From Dromaius novaehollandiae (Eukaryota > Chordata > Aves > Casuariiformes > Dromaiidae): DNA of 64,000 nt. Shown piece after piece: positions 47,001 through 59,000 of the stretch. The position numbers and the translations under genes were made by a program. Each line of letters opens with the position of its first letter. Position 1 is the first letter of the stretch. The stretch lies in contig NC_088101.1 of assembly GCF_036370855.1 (NCBI RefSeq), positions 5,835,501 through 5,899,500 of the forward strand, read 5' to 3'. The notes beneath the pieces were generated by a model. That model was not told the DNA's origin, did no database searches, and worked only from the letters and a program-made list of their open reading frames with translations.

Positions 47001-50000
47001 CCAATTGTTCGGTCGAGATCCTGAAGCAATGATAAGTTCCCCGAACAGAACTCTGGAGTCATATATATGACTCTGTAGTGACCCCTACAACATTAGGAAA
47101 ATACACTGTCACAGAAGAAGTCCCAAATAATTCCACCAAATGAAATGAAAGCATGAACGTCTAGATGATGTAAATGGGGACAAGGACAGACTTCTGAATG
47201 GAGATAAGAGGAAGCAAATGATGAATGCAGTGGAAAGGATGCAAAGTTAGCAGGATAGCGAACCAGTAAATAATGAAACAGGAAAAGAAAAACAGACGAA
47301 AAGAGATTTACTAGCTTTCGGAACTAGAAGGGACCGCTGTGATAACCCAGTGACAAATACAGGTCTAAGACCTGCGATTCCTGTATAAAACCTAACATAA
47401 AGCTGAGTCAACAAACCTCATCTCCCTAGCCAGGGGGCACAGGAAGGTGACTATATCCCTCTCACATGCTCACGTTGCTAACGGGCACATGCAAGCAGTA
47501 CTGCTGACTGCCAGGTTCCAGGCCCGAGCCATAGTCAAGAGCTTCAGAGACGTCAGATCAGAGCATCCTACTTGACTCAAATACAACTACGTCAGTACCT
47601 GCAGTCCTAGAAAGCTTAGGCAAGACTTACGCTTTGATGCCTTCTTTGATGTTTTTCAACTGAGCTGATCCAAGCAAGCAGGCTGGAATTTCTGACATTC
47701 TGCAGTAAAAAAAGCACAGTCATGAACTGACTTAGTCGTAGATGTTTTCTGCCTCACTTTCCAGCCTATGCCAGCACTTAAAGCTAGCACTTATCAAAGC
47801 ACTTAAAGCATTTATTAAAGAAACTTCAAGCTGTGGGGTCAGAGTATTTTCCTCCAAGGATCTCGGGGGAGGGGGGGGGAAAAAATCTCTTGAAAAACAA
47901 GAATGGTCAGTCACTATTCTGCCCACCCAAATGCTCTTCTACTTCCCCTCCAGCTGTCCCCCACAACGCATACGCTTTATTAGAACAATAAAGAGTCAAG
48001 CAGATTAAAACCATTTTCCTTTTGCAAAAGGTACATTGACTAAAAAGATACCTGAAAAAACAAAATACGATAGGGAATATTCTCCAATTATCATCTTATA
48101 CAGTTCATCACGTTCAGGTGTCAGACTTACTAGCCTCCAATCTTTTACCTCACCTCTAGATCTTTTCTGAGCTAAAGGTACCACATCCACTAACTTGGAA
48201 TCGAGTGGCTGCTTTTTAATGACAGGTTCAATACTTATGCTTACCAACTCAGTCACTTGATAGTCAGTCTCTCCTAGAACCCTTTGACCTCTGGCCTCTT
48301 AACTTGGTGATTTACTGCTTTTTAACACTACCACTTGCTTCATCACCTTCTCCCCTCTCATTCCTCCACATTTCAGTACTTGATAGGACTGCACCCAGAC
48401 TGACAGCCCAATTATTGGATGCATAAGGCTGTAGAAATTCAGTCTCTCAGCCTTCAAAATGAATGATCCACTGAGCAGGTAGTGAATAAAAAGGCCGTAC
48501 ACTGACAGTAACAGTACAATAGCCAGAGAAGAAGCCAAATATATTATAGACACTCTGCTGATCAATACTCAGCCCAAGAACTGCTATCATGCCAGCTTAG
48601 GTTGTCCAGCCATTCAACTGCACAAAGTCATAATTCACAGCAGAAAATACCACACACTTAAAAAAGTCTTTGTATCCCTTCTTTCATAAAAGGCATTTTC
48701 ATTCCAACTTGGACAAGGCAGAAATGACCTAGACAGCTCAGCACGATTTCCAGACTGTAGCACTCAGTAATATAGACTGAATATATCAAAATGAATAGCC
48801 GTTACAATAACAAACAAGCTACAGCTCTGTACAAACACAGAGAGCACTAACAAGTATTAAAATCCTAAGGGGAATATTTTGGCAACACCTGTGATTGCTC
48901 ATAAGAGTGAATCAGTGTCACCCAACAATTCCCGCATCAGACCTCTATAACTAGGAAGAAGAAAAGGGGCTAAGTGATAGGAGATCTCTTTACTGTTCAT
49001 CTTAAAAATCTGTGCCATAACCTTGATCTGAAGTGCCTACAGCTGTATGTTTTTCCAGACACTACTGTTTAGATGCAAGGGACGCCCTAGCAAGTTTTAA
49101 AGCAACTCTCACAGGCTGGAACAGCCTGTGAAATTTTCACAGCGTTTGCTCCATCTGTCCTGTCTGAACAGAAAAGGGCCTGTGGATCGGAAAATAATTG
49201 AGAATGACCCACCATCACAGATCCTTTGCAAATTCAGCCTACAGTTTATCTAGTTGGCGAATGCAGTGATCTTGAGACTATTTACAGAGATTAAATTTGT
49301 TTCTTGAGAAATGTGTGTTTTATAGCTGACACACACACAGTTTGCTGTATGAAGCTGCAGCCTTAAACACCAACAAATGCCACAGAGAATCTGTGGGTTT
49401 CCACAGGAAATGCAGAAGCAGCCTATTACTACTGCATTACTTACGTCAGTTGCAGCACTTGGTCCTCCATCAAAGAAATAAGAGGACAGATGACAATTCC
49501 AGTACATCCAGTGTAAACAGGGGGAAACTGGTAGCACAAACTTTTCCCATAGCCTTAAAAAAAAAAAAAAACAAAAACAAAAAAAAAAACACTGAAGTAA
49601 AGCATCATGCTTTCTGTCACTCAGCGCAGCTACATAAGACAATGTTTACATCATGTTGAGCCCTGTAAGAATTTGTTCCTTCAGCAGAGGGACAAAGAGA
49701 TGCGAGACGAATGTGGCCTGCATCCATTCAAGGCCCCTCCCTACCTCAAGGTCAGTGGTGAAGACAGGGACAGAAATGCAAGCAGCGCAGTGGGCTGAGA
49801 CTTGCAGAGTCTGAGGCAAGTCCTGCACACTCTGCCCCATGATCCAAGTGGGCAGTCTCCAAGTTTCAAAGTCCTACTTTCCCCAGCAAGGAAAAGATTT
49901 TGCACATCATCTTAAGCATGGACTTAAAGGTAACTTACCAGTTGCCATGACAACAAGATTATCTCTTCTGTCTTTTAAAACAGAACTGATCACTTTCCAC

Positions 50001-53000
50001 TGGACCCTTTAAATCAAAGAAAAATATTTTTTTTTTTTTGCCATCATATATACAACATGTAATTCTGTGAAACTGCATATCTGATTGAATTTCAAGTTAA
50101 AGAAATCCTTCTGGCTATTCAATATTTTCCTCCCTTTCCATGTTGCATCCAGCCAAATACTGCTTATTGTATTGCTGGAAATCCACGTTACAGTGGTATT
50201 TCTCAACAGAAGTAAGACAAGCAACACTTGGTGCAGTCATTCACAGAAGACTACAAAACAAATTCTGTCTCTCATACTTTAATAAACTGACAGGCAAACA
50301 CTATGAGAACTATACTCATCATCAACACAATAAAGAGGACCTTAGTGTCACCAAATACAGTTTGGATCCTTTCATAGGTGTCTATAAGAAAGTACAGTGA
50401 ATTAAAAAAAAAAAATCACTTTTATCCCTTTAAAAAAAAAAAAAAACAAAAAAACCCAAAAACAGAGCTTTTTCCAAATGTTGCTCTCTGACCACAGACC
50501 TGGTACAATAAAGCTTTGATTACAGGAGTCTTGCCATCAGGAGAGTCAAGAAACTCATCCTCTACTGTGAAAGTACAGTATTGTAGATACTTCTATGTAA
50601 GATTTATTTCAATACCTTATTGTGGCAAAGGCTGAATTTATTTTTCTAAGGCTTTTGTAAAGGTCCAAGTTTGTTAGTGGTTGTTAAAATAAAGAGTAAT
50701 AAAGTCATTCCATTTGAAAGAAGGGAAAGAAACTGAAGCCCAGAGCTTTAACTGAAAAGATACTTACGGTTTAAAAGAGGAATGCCCAAAGTATGTCTTC
50801 AGACATGCAACTTGGCTTTCACTAGGTACTGGCAGCAATGGATCTTAAGGGGGAGAGAGGAAGCACATCTATGATTGAATTTTAGAAAGCAGCAGCAACA
50901 GCTTGAAAGACAACAGGCTGCTTATGGTTAGTGATGCCCAGGGCCTAGGATTTTGGCAACTTCAGTAAAAAGAAGTATATCAAATTTTAAAGGTGTTTAT
51001 GAGCTGAAATTAAGGATTAAAAAAAGCAAACAGGGTCTCTCAGAAGTAGGGTTCTGAGAGACCCTGCGCAAAAAGAACATATGGCCTTATTAATGAGGTA
51101 ACAAAGCAGTAGATACTGTAGTGTACAGCTGCATTACTTGGAAAATGTTCAGAAGAGGTAATAGAGCCTAACAGTGACTTTTAAAACCTTAGTGAAGTCA
51201 TGCTAATCAATACCTGACATTAAAGTTGCTCACAGAATTGTGTTCTGAAAAGGACACAAAGGATTCCCTGATCTTACTGTTAACATTAAGGAAATGCATT
51301 TCTTGAACAATTTCACTTAAATTTATAATTCACATTCAGTGAAAAGCAGCAGAAACTATTACATTTCCAACTAGTTTGTCTGCTGGGCAAGCACACATTT
51401 CCTGTAACAGCCTGTCAGGCAATTGTTTAAAGAAATTAACCTAAAAAGATTAGACTGCTGGATGGGGACAGATCAGCTATGTTCTGGCTGGAATCATCAA
51501 GTGTTTCTTCTCTTGGCTGACAGTATTACTTTTGGTAACAGGGTCCATGGCATAGCCTCCTTCCCCAGTGGTACAGGTTATCAGGCAGCAAAGGCTGAAA
51601 CAAGCCAAGGGGTACTTTGCTTCACATTTCAGCCTGTTCTCTCATTTGATTTTATCTCCCCAGGGCCAGCTCTAAAGTATCAGGTCAAGATCACCCCCAA
51701 GCCAGAATTTTTCAGAAGTCCTACCAAGCAAAGAAGCAGTAGTGGTGGTACCACAGAAGAAAACACACAGTGCAGGTAGTGTCTTCTCCTATGCTGTATA
51801 CTGAATAGATCTCCTCTATTCTACATGACCTCAATATCCCCAAATCACTTTTACTCCCATCAAGTACACACAATGCCTACTGATCACAGCAGGAAACAAC
51901 TGTGTTTAGCCAAGGACACCTTTAGGTTTAAGTTTTGATCTTGACACATCAACAGGTGCTCCTTTTGAAATCAGGATCAGCTTTTACTTTCCACTTCAAC
52001 AAACCAAGTACAACATGCCACTGTGCCTCCACATCTGCTTCTACACACAGTACATTATTATTTTTGATTTAATCCATACACTATATTTTAAAACATACCC
52101 CAACTTTCCTCTTCTTCCTCCTCAATGCCTTCATCTTCATCAACATCTGGAGCAAGGTTCAACTTTGTGTCAGAGGTTTTCCCGGTTTTATTAGACTCTC
52201 CATCAGCCAAAACCACTTTAGAATTGTCAACATCTGCTAAAGACTGAGAATCGAGGAGAAAGTTAATCCAGAGCATGAAAGGGTAGATACAACGCCTGTT
52301 TGAGGTAACATGACACAGTAGCATGTGATTTTTAATCTAATTACGGCATAGCTTAGATCTGTTGGTGCATAGCACAAAGAAAATCACAGTGGTAGAACTT
52401 TTAGTAGTAGAAGTTTTCTGTCTTTCAACTGAGGAAGGTAGAAATTTCATAGAGAAATGACTTTGAGGCTAGCTGCACACGCACAAAAAAAATAGAAAGA
52501 ATGGGATCTCAATGTCATGTTATGCTCAGTGCTCCTCCAACATGGCACTCCAAGGAACACTTAAACCATTCCTATTCAAATTAGCTTTTTAAAGCAAAAT
52601 TGTGTTTCTAGAAGATGGACATGCAGCACAGATCCTTGTAAGGCAGACCTGGTCCTTCCCTAGGAGTAAATGCAGCACTTTTTCCCCAGACCTTTTGTAT
52701 TTTGCTTCTTATTTAGCTGTAAGCAACACATACAACCTCTACATGTGCATGGGCACATCAACGCCTGTGACTGCCATAATGGAACTGTTCAAATGCTTCA
52801 CTTGAAATGCATAAACACTCTGCAGGACTGGGGCAAAGCGAGGGTAAAGACAAGTAAGACAGAACATCTGAATCGGTAAAAACACCAAAGAACTGAGCCC
52901 TGCAAAGCACATGGCTGTGATGCAGTTTGTTTGACCTATAGCTCAGGTGAGCAGCATCCACAGTGCACAAGCTGCCTTCTCAGCTCAAACCCTCAGGCAA

Positions 53001-56000
53001 GGGTTTGAATACGTGATACTTAGAGCAAATCAGCTGCTGAATGATAACCTACACAAATGCAGGACACAGGTGGAAGGGAAAGTCTGAGCTGGTATGGTAA
53101 AGATGTGAAAAGGATAGGTGGGATATTGAGGCCTAACGCTGGTAACTTGAATTCTTTAGGTATCCATGTTCTCCTGACTTCCGTACATCTTTCATAAGCA
53201 ACTCCCTTTGCTTTGTTCCCTCCCCTCAATGCTGTATTCTCCTCTGACCCAAGAACGAACTCAAAGGCACTTACTTTAAGCATCTCCATTTCCAGTTCTT
53301 CATCGCTTTCAATTACACAGGAAACATTTTGTTCGTTATCTGTGGAAGATGCCTCCTAAGGAAGAAAAGAAGATACATATTCTTTCCTATCATGAAAGCT
53401 ATTCCTATTTTACCAAGTCCCTTCACCCCTCCTACCTGCTATAAACTATTTCTCTATGCTTTTAACTCTTATTGAAAATAACTCAGCTCGACATTCAGCT
53501 CTGATGCCTGCCCATAATGAAACATGTCTGGAAAAATATTAAAACGTAAGTCTTGTGATAAGAAAACAAAACTAATATCACCAGATGTGGGAAACACTTG
53601 GAACATGATAATTTGATGCAAGAAGCATCAATCCACATTCAGCAGTCACTAAAAGGGCTTAGATAAAGATCTGCTTTCTATTCATGACTAAGCAGGAGGT
53701 GTAGACTGCAGAATCTGTCCTCATACTGCAGGAATTTCTTACCATAAGTGTATTAAGAATTGAAAGAGTAAAACTAATCAGACTATCTTGAGTTTCTATA
53801 TTCAGTACTAGTTCTCCCAACAGTCTGAAGAGCAGCTCAGTGTTTGACTACCTCCATGAATACTTTTCTGACTCCAAGCCTTTCCTCTAGCTTGCCCTAA
53901 TTTTCTCTCAGCAAGACAACCTTTTAAAATCCCATGGGAAATTAAGGATGAGATCACTTCCTCTGGCGAGTGTTTATGCTTTACAAGGGCTTTTCTCATT
54001 ACCTCAGGCACAGCTTCATTTAGAAATTCTTTTGCAGCCTGATGCTCCAGCATCTGTAACTCGTGCTCAGTAATGTCTAGTGACATGAAGTCATCTCTGT
54101 CTGCTCTGTCCTTAGAGTCAGCTGCTGCAGGCTCATCTTTCTTCTCAGCATTATCGTTCTCTGCTTTTCCTTCGTTACCGTCTCCCTCCCAGACGCCAGC
54201 TAACGTAGCATCTGAGCAGATGTTGAAGTCCCCTTGCAGTTTTTTAGGAAATTCGGACATTTCAGCTTTTTCAGCTTCAACATCTGTGGGCTCTAGAGCT
54301 GCCCCACAGCTCTTCTCCAATGGAGAAGGGGAGCTGGAACCACCAAACAGCGTGCTTCTTAAAGCATTTACATTTTCTGATATATCAGCTAGTATTTCTG
54401 CAGCTCTGGAAGGTAAAATAGGAAAGCTAAACAAAAATGACAAAGTATACATCTTACCCCCAGAGAGAACTGAGAATTCTAAGATACTCAGTTTTTCCAG
54501 ACAGATTTCTCCAAAATCTCATATACAAGGGCTTGTCACTCAGCTGCAGCTCGCTTTGCATCAGAACACAAATCCAGTCTCTTTGATGACACTGAAGAAA
54601 AGCTACAAAAAGATTGTCCCAACACACTGTTCGTGGTATTGCTCCCACACTTACTAGAAGTCTGGATACTTGATACAATTTGTCACTGAGAGCCCTGAAT
54701 ACCTATGGAAGTAGGTCTTACTGTGCATTTCAGCAATTGGATCTAACAGAGTTCAACTTCAAACCCATTGCAATTAGGTCAGAGAAAAGGTCGAGTCACA
54801 TCTAGGTCCAAAGGCAACATTTTCCCATTGAGTGTGCTTTGCTTTCTTGTTGTTGTTGTTTGTTTGTTTGTTTTTTTAAACAAAGATGCAGAAATAACAG
54901 ATAGCTATTAACACAAATACACTGTGTTGTGTCAGACCTCAGCAGACAAAAATCCAGTAAACAAAACACTGACAGGTGACAAAAAACTAACCTCTGCAAG
55001 TTTCCAAGTTGTCCAGAAGAGCCAGGGATATGAGAAGCCAGATCCACTATCTCTTCAGCTAGTGAAGTCAAACGCTCCTTCACATCATCTGACAACATCT
55101 CATCTATAAGAGGTAACACAGTGTTACTTGACGATAATTTGGGTTTAACATCTATACTCAAAGAAGCTCCATTCAAAGAGGCCCTCATAAGATCTATAGC
55201 TGATACATCAGCCTCCTCAGTGCTGTAGATCAAGCATATTGCATCAGATCAAATTTCCATCTATTTCAGCACTGCATCTCTTCCAGCAGCCTGTTAAATA
55301 TGCTTAGGGAAAGATAATAGAGAACAGGAGCACTTTAAAGTGATCCTTCTGGTACATCCTCCAGCTTCCAGAAAGCAGTAGCAGAGCATGCTGATCAGCC
55401 TGTCTAAACTTTCTTCTGTGACTTGGTCCAATGGCTTTTTGAATCCACTTGTATTCTTCACTTTTGCAAAAGTTCACATACATACGCCGTGTCATGTGAA
55501 AACTAAGTTCCTTGCACTTCATTTAAACCTTAACTACCATTTCTTCTCCATCTCTCTTTTTTTTTTTTTAAATCTCCCCCCACCCCCCACACTGCCCTAG
55601 CCTTCAGATAAAGGCTGGAAAACACACTTATGCTGCTTACTCTCTTCCAGTGTGTACAGAAAATATCAGAATAGGTGTGTTTTTGCAGCAGAGTTCAAAT
55701 TTTTCAAGAAGTTTCTTTTGCACAATCAGAAACTACCATCCCAGTGATGCAAATTCAATAATCTGACTATGTCAACAACCTTCCTGAACCTTAATGCAAG
55801 GTAAAAATCGAGCTTGTATCAGCTTCCTAAACAATGAAACCCTACTTGCAACTTTCAGTCCAACCGGAGCTGAGACAGAAGTGATGCACAGTATGACTAT
55901 GCACACATCAGCACAGAGCCAACTGTGCAGCCTGAAGAGCATCAACACAGGACTGCAGACTGTGCTCCTCTCCTGTTTTTCCCATCTAGTCCTTTCATCC

Positions 56001-59000
56001 TGAGCCCCTGGGAGCAGCTAAGTAACAGCACTTCAGAGACATCATGATCTCTTCTCATGTAAATCAATAGAGAATGAGAAATAAGTTTGCTTGGTGTTTT
56101 TGTTTGTTCACCTGTGGGGCTTGTTTTGTTTGTTTGCTTGCTTGCTTTTGTTTTTTTTAAAAAAGCTTGTTTTTTTAAAAAAAGACTGCAGCTGTCTGAA
56201 ACACAGATTGCCATCTCCTTTCCAAGAGCAAGTCCTGTGCATTTCAGGACTGTTGCAGTATTGGTAAGAAAAGAATCCAGAAATGTAGTGTAAGTCACTC
56301 CTGAGCACTGTTCAAGAAAAAACAATTACTACTGTAGCTTTCGGCATGACAACATGCTTTGAGAGAAAAGGAGGATGCAGCCAGTACAGGAAAGAAAAGC
56401 TGTTTTTCTTTTTAAGCCATATGCTACATGCAATATTGAGCTTTCCATATGAAGCATGTAACTGAAAAGTAAAACCAAGATTTCAGAGTCACTATTTCTG
56501 ATCAAGTAAACAAAGGTGAGCTGCTTTGAAAATATCTAGGTCTTATTTGCATGCCTCAAAAACAACCCTAGTAAGTAACAAGCACTTTTTCCATCTTAAA
56601 CTAGATTTTGGTCCCTGGATCAGCAGGATTGATATCAACTCGCTGAAGTGATCTCATTAACAAACTAGAATGAGAACAGGAATTCTTACCATCTCCTCAT
56701 ACAGCAGAGAAACAGCACACTGAGACTGCATTCCCACATCACTGTGGAAACACAGCATGGTAATACAGGTCATCTAACAGCCTCTGCTCTCTGCTGTCTC
56801 TAATCTCCAATAAGTCCAACACAATCCTGACACAAGGATACCGAGGGTGGGACACACTTAAGAGGAAAACTGAATGTTCAGTTATACTTTGAATTAATTC
56901 CTTATGCTTGAATGTGTAATTTACCTTGTCTTAAACCAAAGATTTTCTGGTCACCGGTATTCATATTTTTCAGTTTTTGATAAGTGATGAAGCCAGCCTG
57001 CAGAAGAAAGCAAACAAAATTCAGTGACCAGTACTCCATGGAAAAACCACATATTAAAGACTAAAGAAAAAGAAGCTGAGAGTTAGTTCAGCAAGCCATA
57101 GCATGAATTCCTTATGAATACCATACATAAGGCATTGCTGGGTCATTTCATACAACTGTAAATAACAAAGCATTGAGGCAGAGCAATCACAACCACGTAT
57201 CATTTCACAGAATGTTTCACAAAGCTGAAGCCCTGACTTGAGGTCCAAACCATAGTGGATATTCTTACGACTAGATCCCAGTTTCGTTATCTTATAAAAT
57301 TAGCTGCTAACGGAGAGCTCTAAGTACTCCATTCCCCATCTCATGATCTGTTCCATCTCATTCGGATTTCATGTAATACTCCAAAAGAATACTTATGAAT
57401 CTACCAAGACAGATTCCATGTGTTTAATATTTGCCTTGATATGAATAACAAGTTCTAACAGGAGAAAGCAGCCTAAAGCCAGGAATGTGCTAATTAGGCT
57501 ACACATGTTAATCAAAGCATCTTAAAGAGGAAGGAGAAACAAGTTACTCCCCCATGCTTTCCTGCAAGGCTCTAAAAGGCGGGCCAGGTGAACAGAGCGT
57601 AGTGAGAAGCAAGCATTGCTTGGGAAAAGCTGGCTAGAGCAGCTGCACCAGGCAGCTCAGAGGACACGAAGCCCCTTCTGCAATGGTTTGGCTCCTGCAC
57701 CTTCAGAGGAGCTAACGCCCCCCCCCCCCCACACACACACACACAGTTTAACATTTAAATAGAATAGAAATATGCAATTTTTTCAGTCACAGAAGAAAAT
57801 ACAGGAGGGAAAGTGGGGCCACGTTGCCTATCTAATCTGATCACAGAAATAAAACCATGAGGGGAAGAGAGTGCAGTATTCAAGGACTTCCATAAAGAAC
57901 AGTTTTCTCCCAATAAGCAGACAGCACTCAGCTGCACATTAGTAAATCCCTTCACAGTGCACAGAACTGAGGGAAAACTTACAGCTTTCCAAAACTGTGA
58001 AGACAGCAGAGACTTCTACAGAGCTAGAAAAATTCATATGCAACTGTTATAATTACCCTTCCTAGTAAGCCACACTGTGGTTCTGCTGTGTTAACCACTG
58101 GAGAAGGTTATGTATCTTGAAATATGCTTATTAATTTTATCTCATGTATCATTTAAAAGGAGCTGAGGAGACTGGATTTTGGTTAGAAGGTTGAAGCTTA
58201 AAGAAAGCTTAGAGAAGTTTTAAGAAGCTTAAAAAAAGACAACCAAAAAACCCCTTGGGAGAACACATCTGAAAGCACTAACAAGTTACAGTGAACGTCT
58301 GCAGACAAGAGAATTGAAGAAACATTATCCATAAATGACTTCTTTTTTAATAATTTAAAAAGCAAATACACTTGTCAACTGCATTACATCTACATAGGCT
58401 AGTCACTCTGCAAGAGTTTGGGCTCATTGCACAGACACACAGATAAACTCCACGTCATTGCTCCACTGAAGTGTACTGAGGTGACAGTATTAAGTCAGTC
58501 CAAATGGACAAACCAACAAGTATGCTGGAGGAGCGTCTGTTACTTGACAAGTTCAGAGACAGCAGAACCTCCAGGAGATTTGGTTTGTGAACAGACCTCA
58601 CTAAAAAGGCAAATCTTGCAACACCGTACAACAATAAGAAAAGAGGACCTCATTGTAGGCTCAGGGTTATTGTGGTATGAGATTTCTTTTTTCCAAGCTA
58701 TGTTCAATTTTATACCCCAAATGTCCACACAATACCCTATTCAAGTCATTTCAGCAAACGAGACAGATCATTGAATCAAGTACAAGTGGTAACATCTTCA
58801 ACAAAGATCTTATGACAGCTCTGGATTAACACCACAGTCTAAAATGCCATTTAAGGCAGAAAAGGGATTGGACAGCCGCCTGTTTGGTGGCATTTCCACT
58901 TTCAAACACCCCACACCCACGGTAGACCATAGTCTTCATATGTTCACTATGTTTTGTAGCAGAAAGGCAATAAAACAGCAGCAAACAGCACATCAGTAAA

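Noticed and set aside
54073-54657. 194-codon plus-strand open frame
   Set aside because: It is antisense to WRN exon w5, whose low-complexity acidic coding keeps the opposite strand open. The sense frame has conserved WRN motifs.
55104-55222. Extended 231-bp version of WRN exon w4
   Set aside because: Joined to w3 it changes frame and meets a stop within a few codons. The internal acceptor gives the human-like sequence and a consistent total frame.
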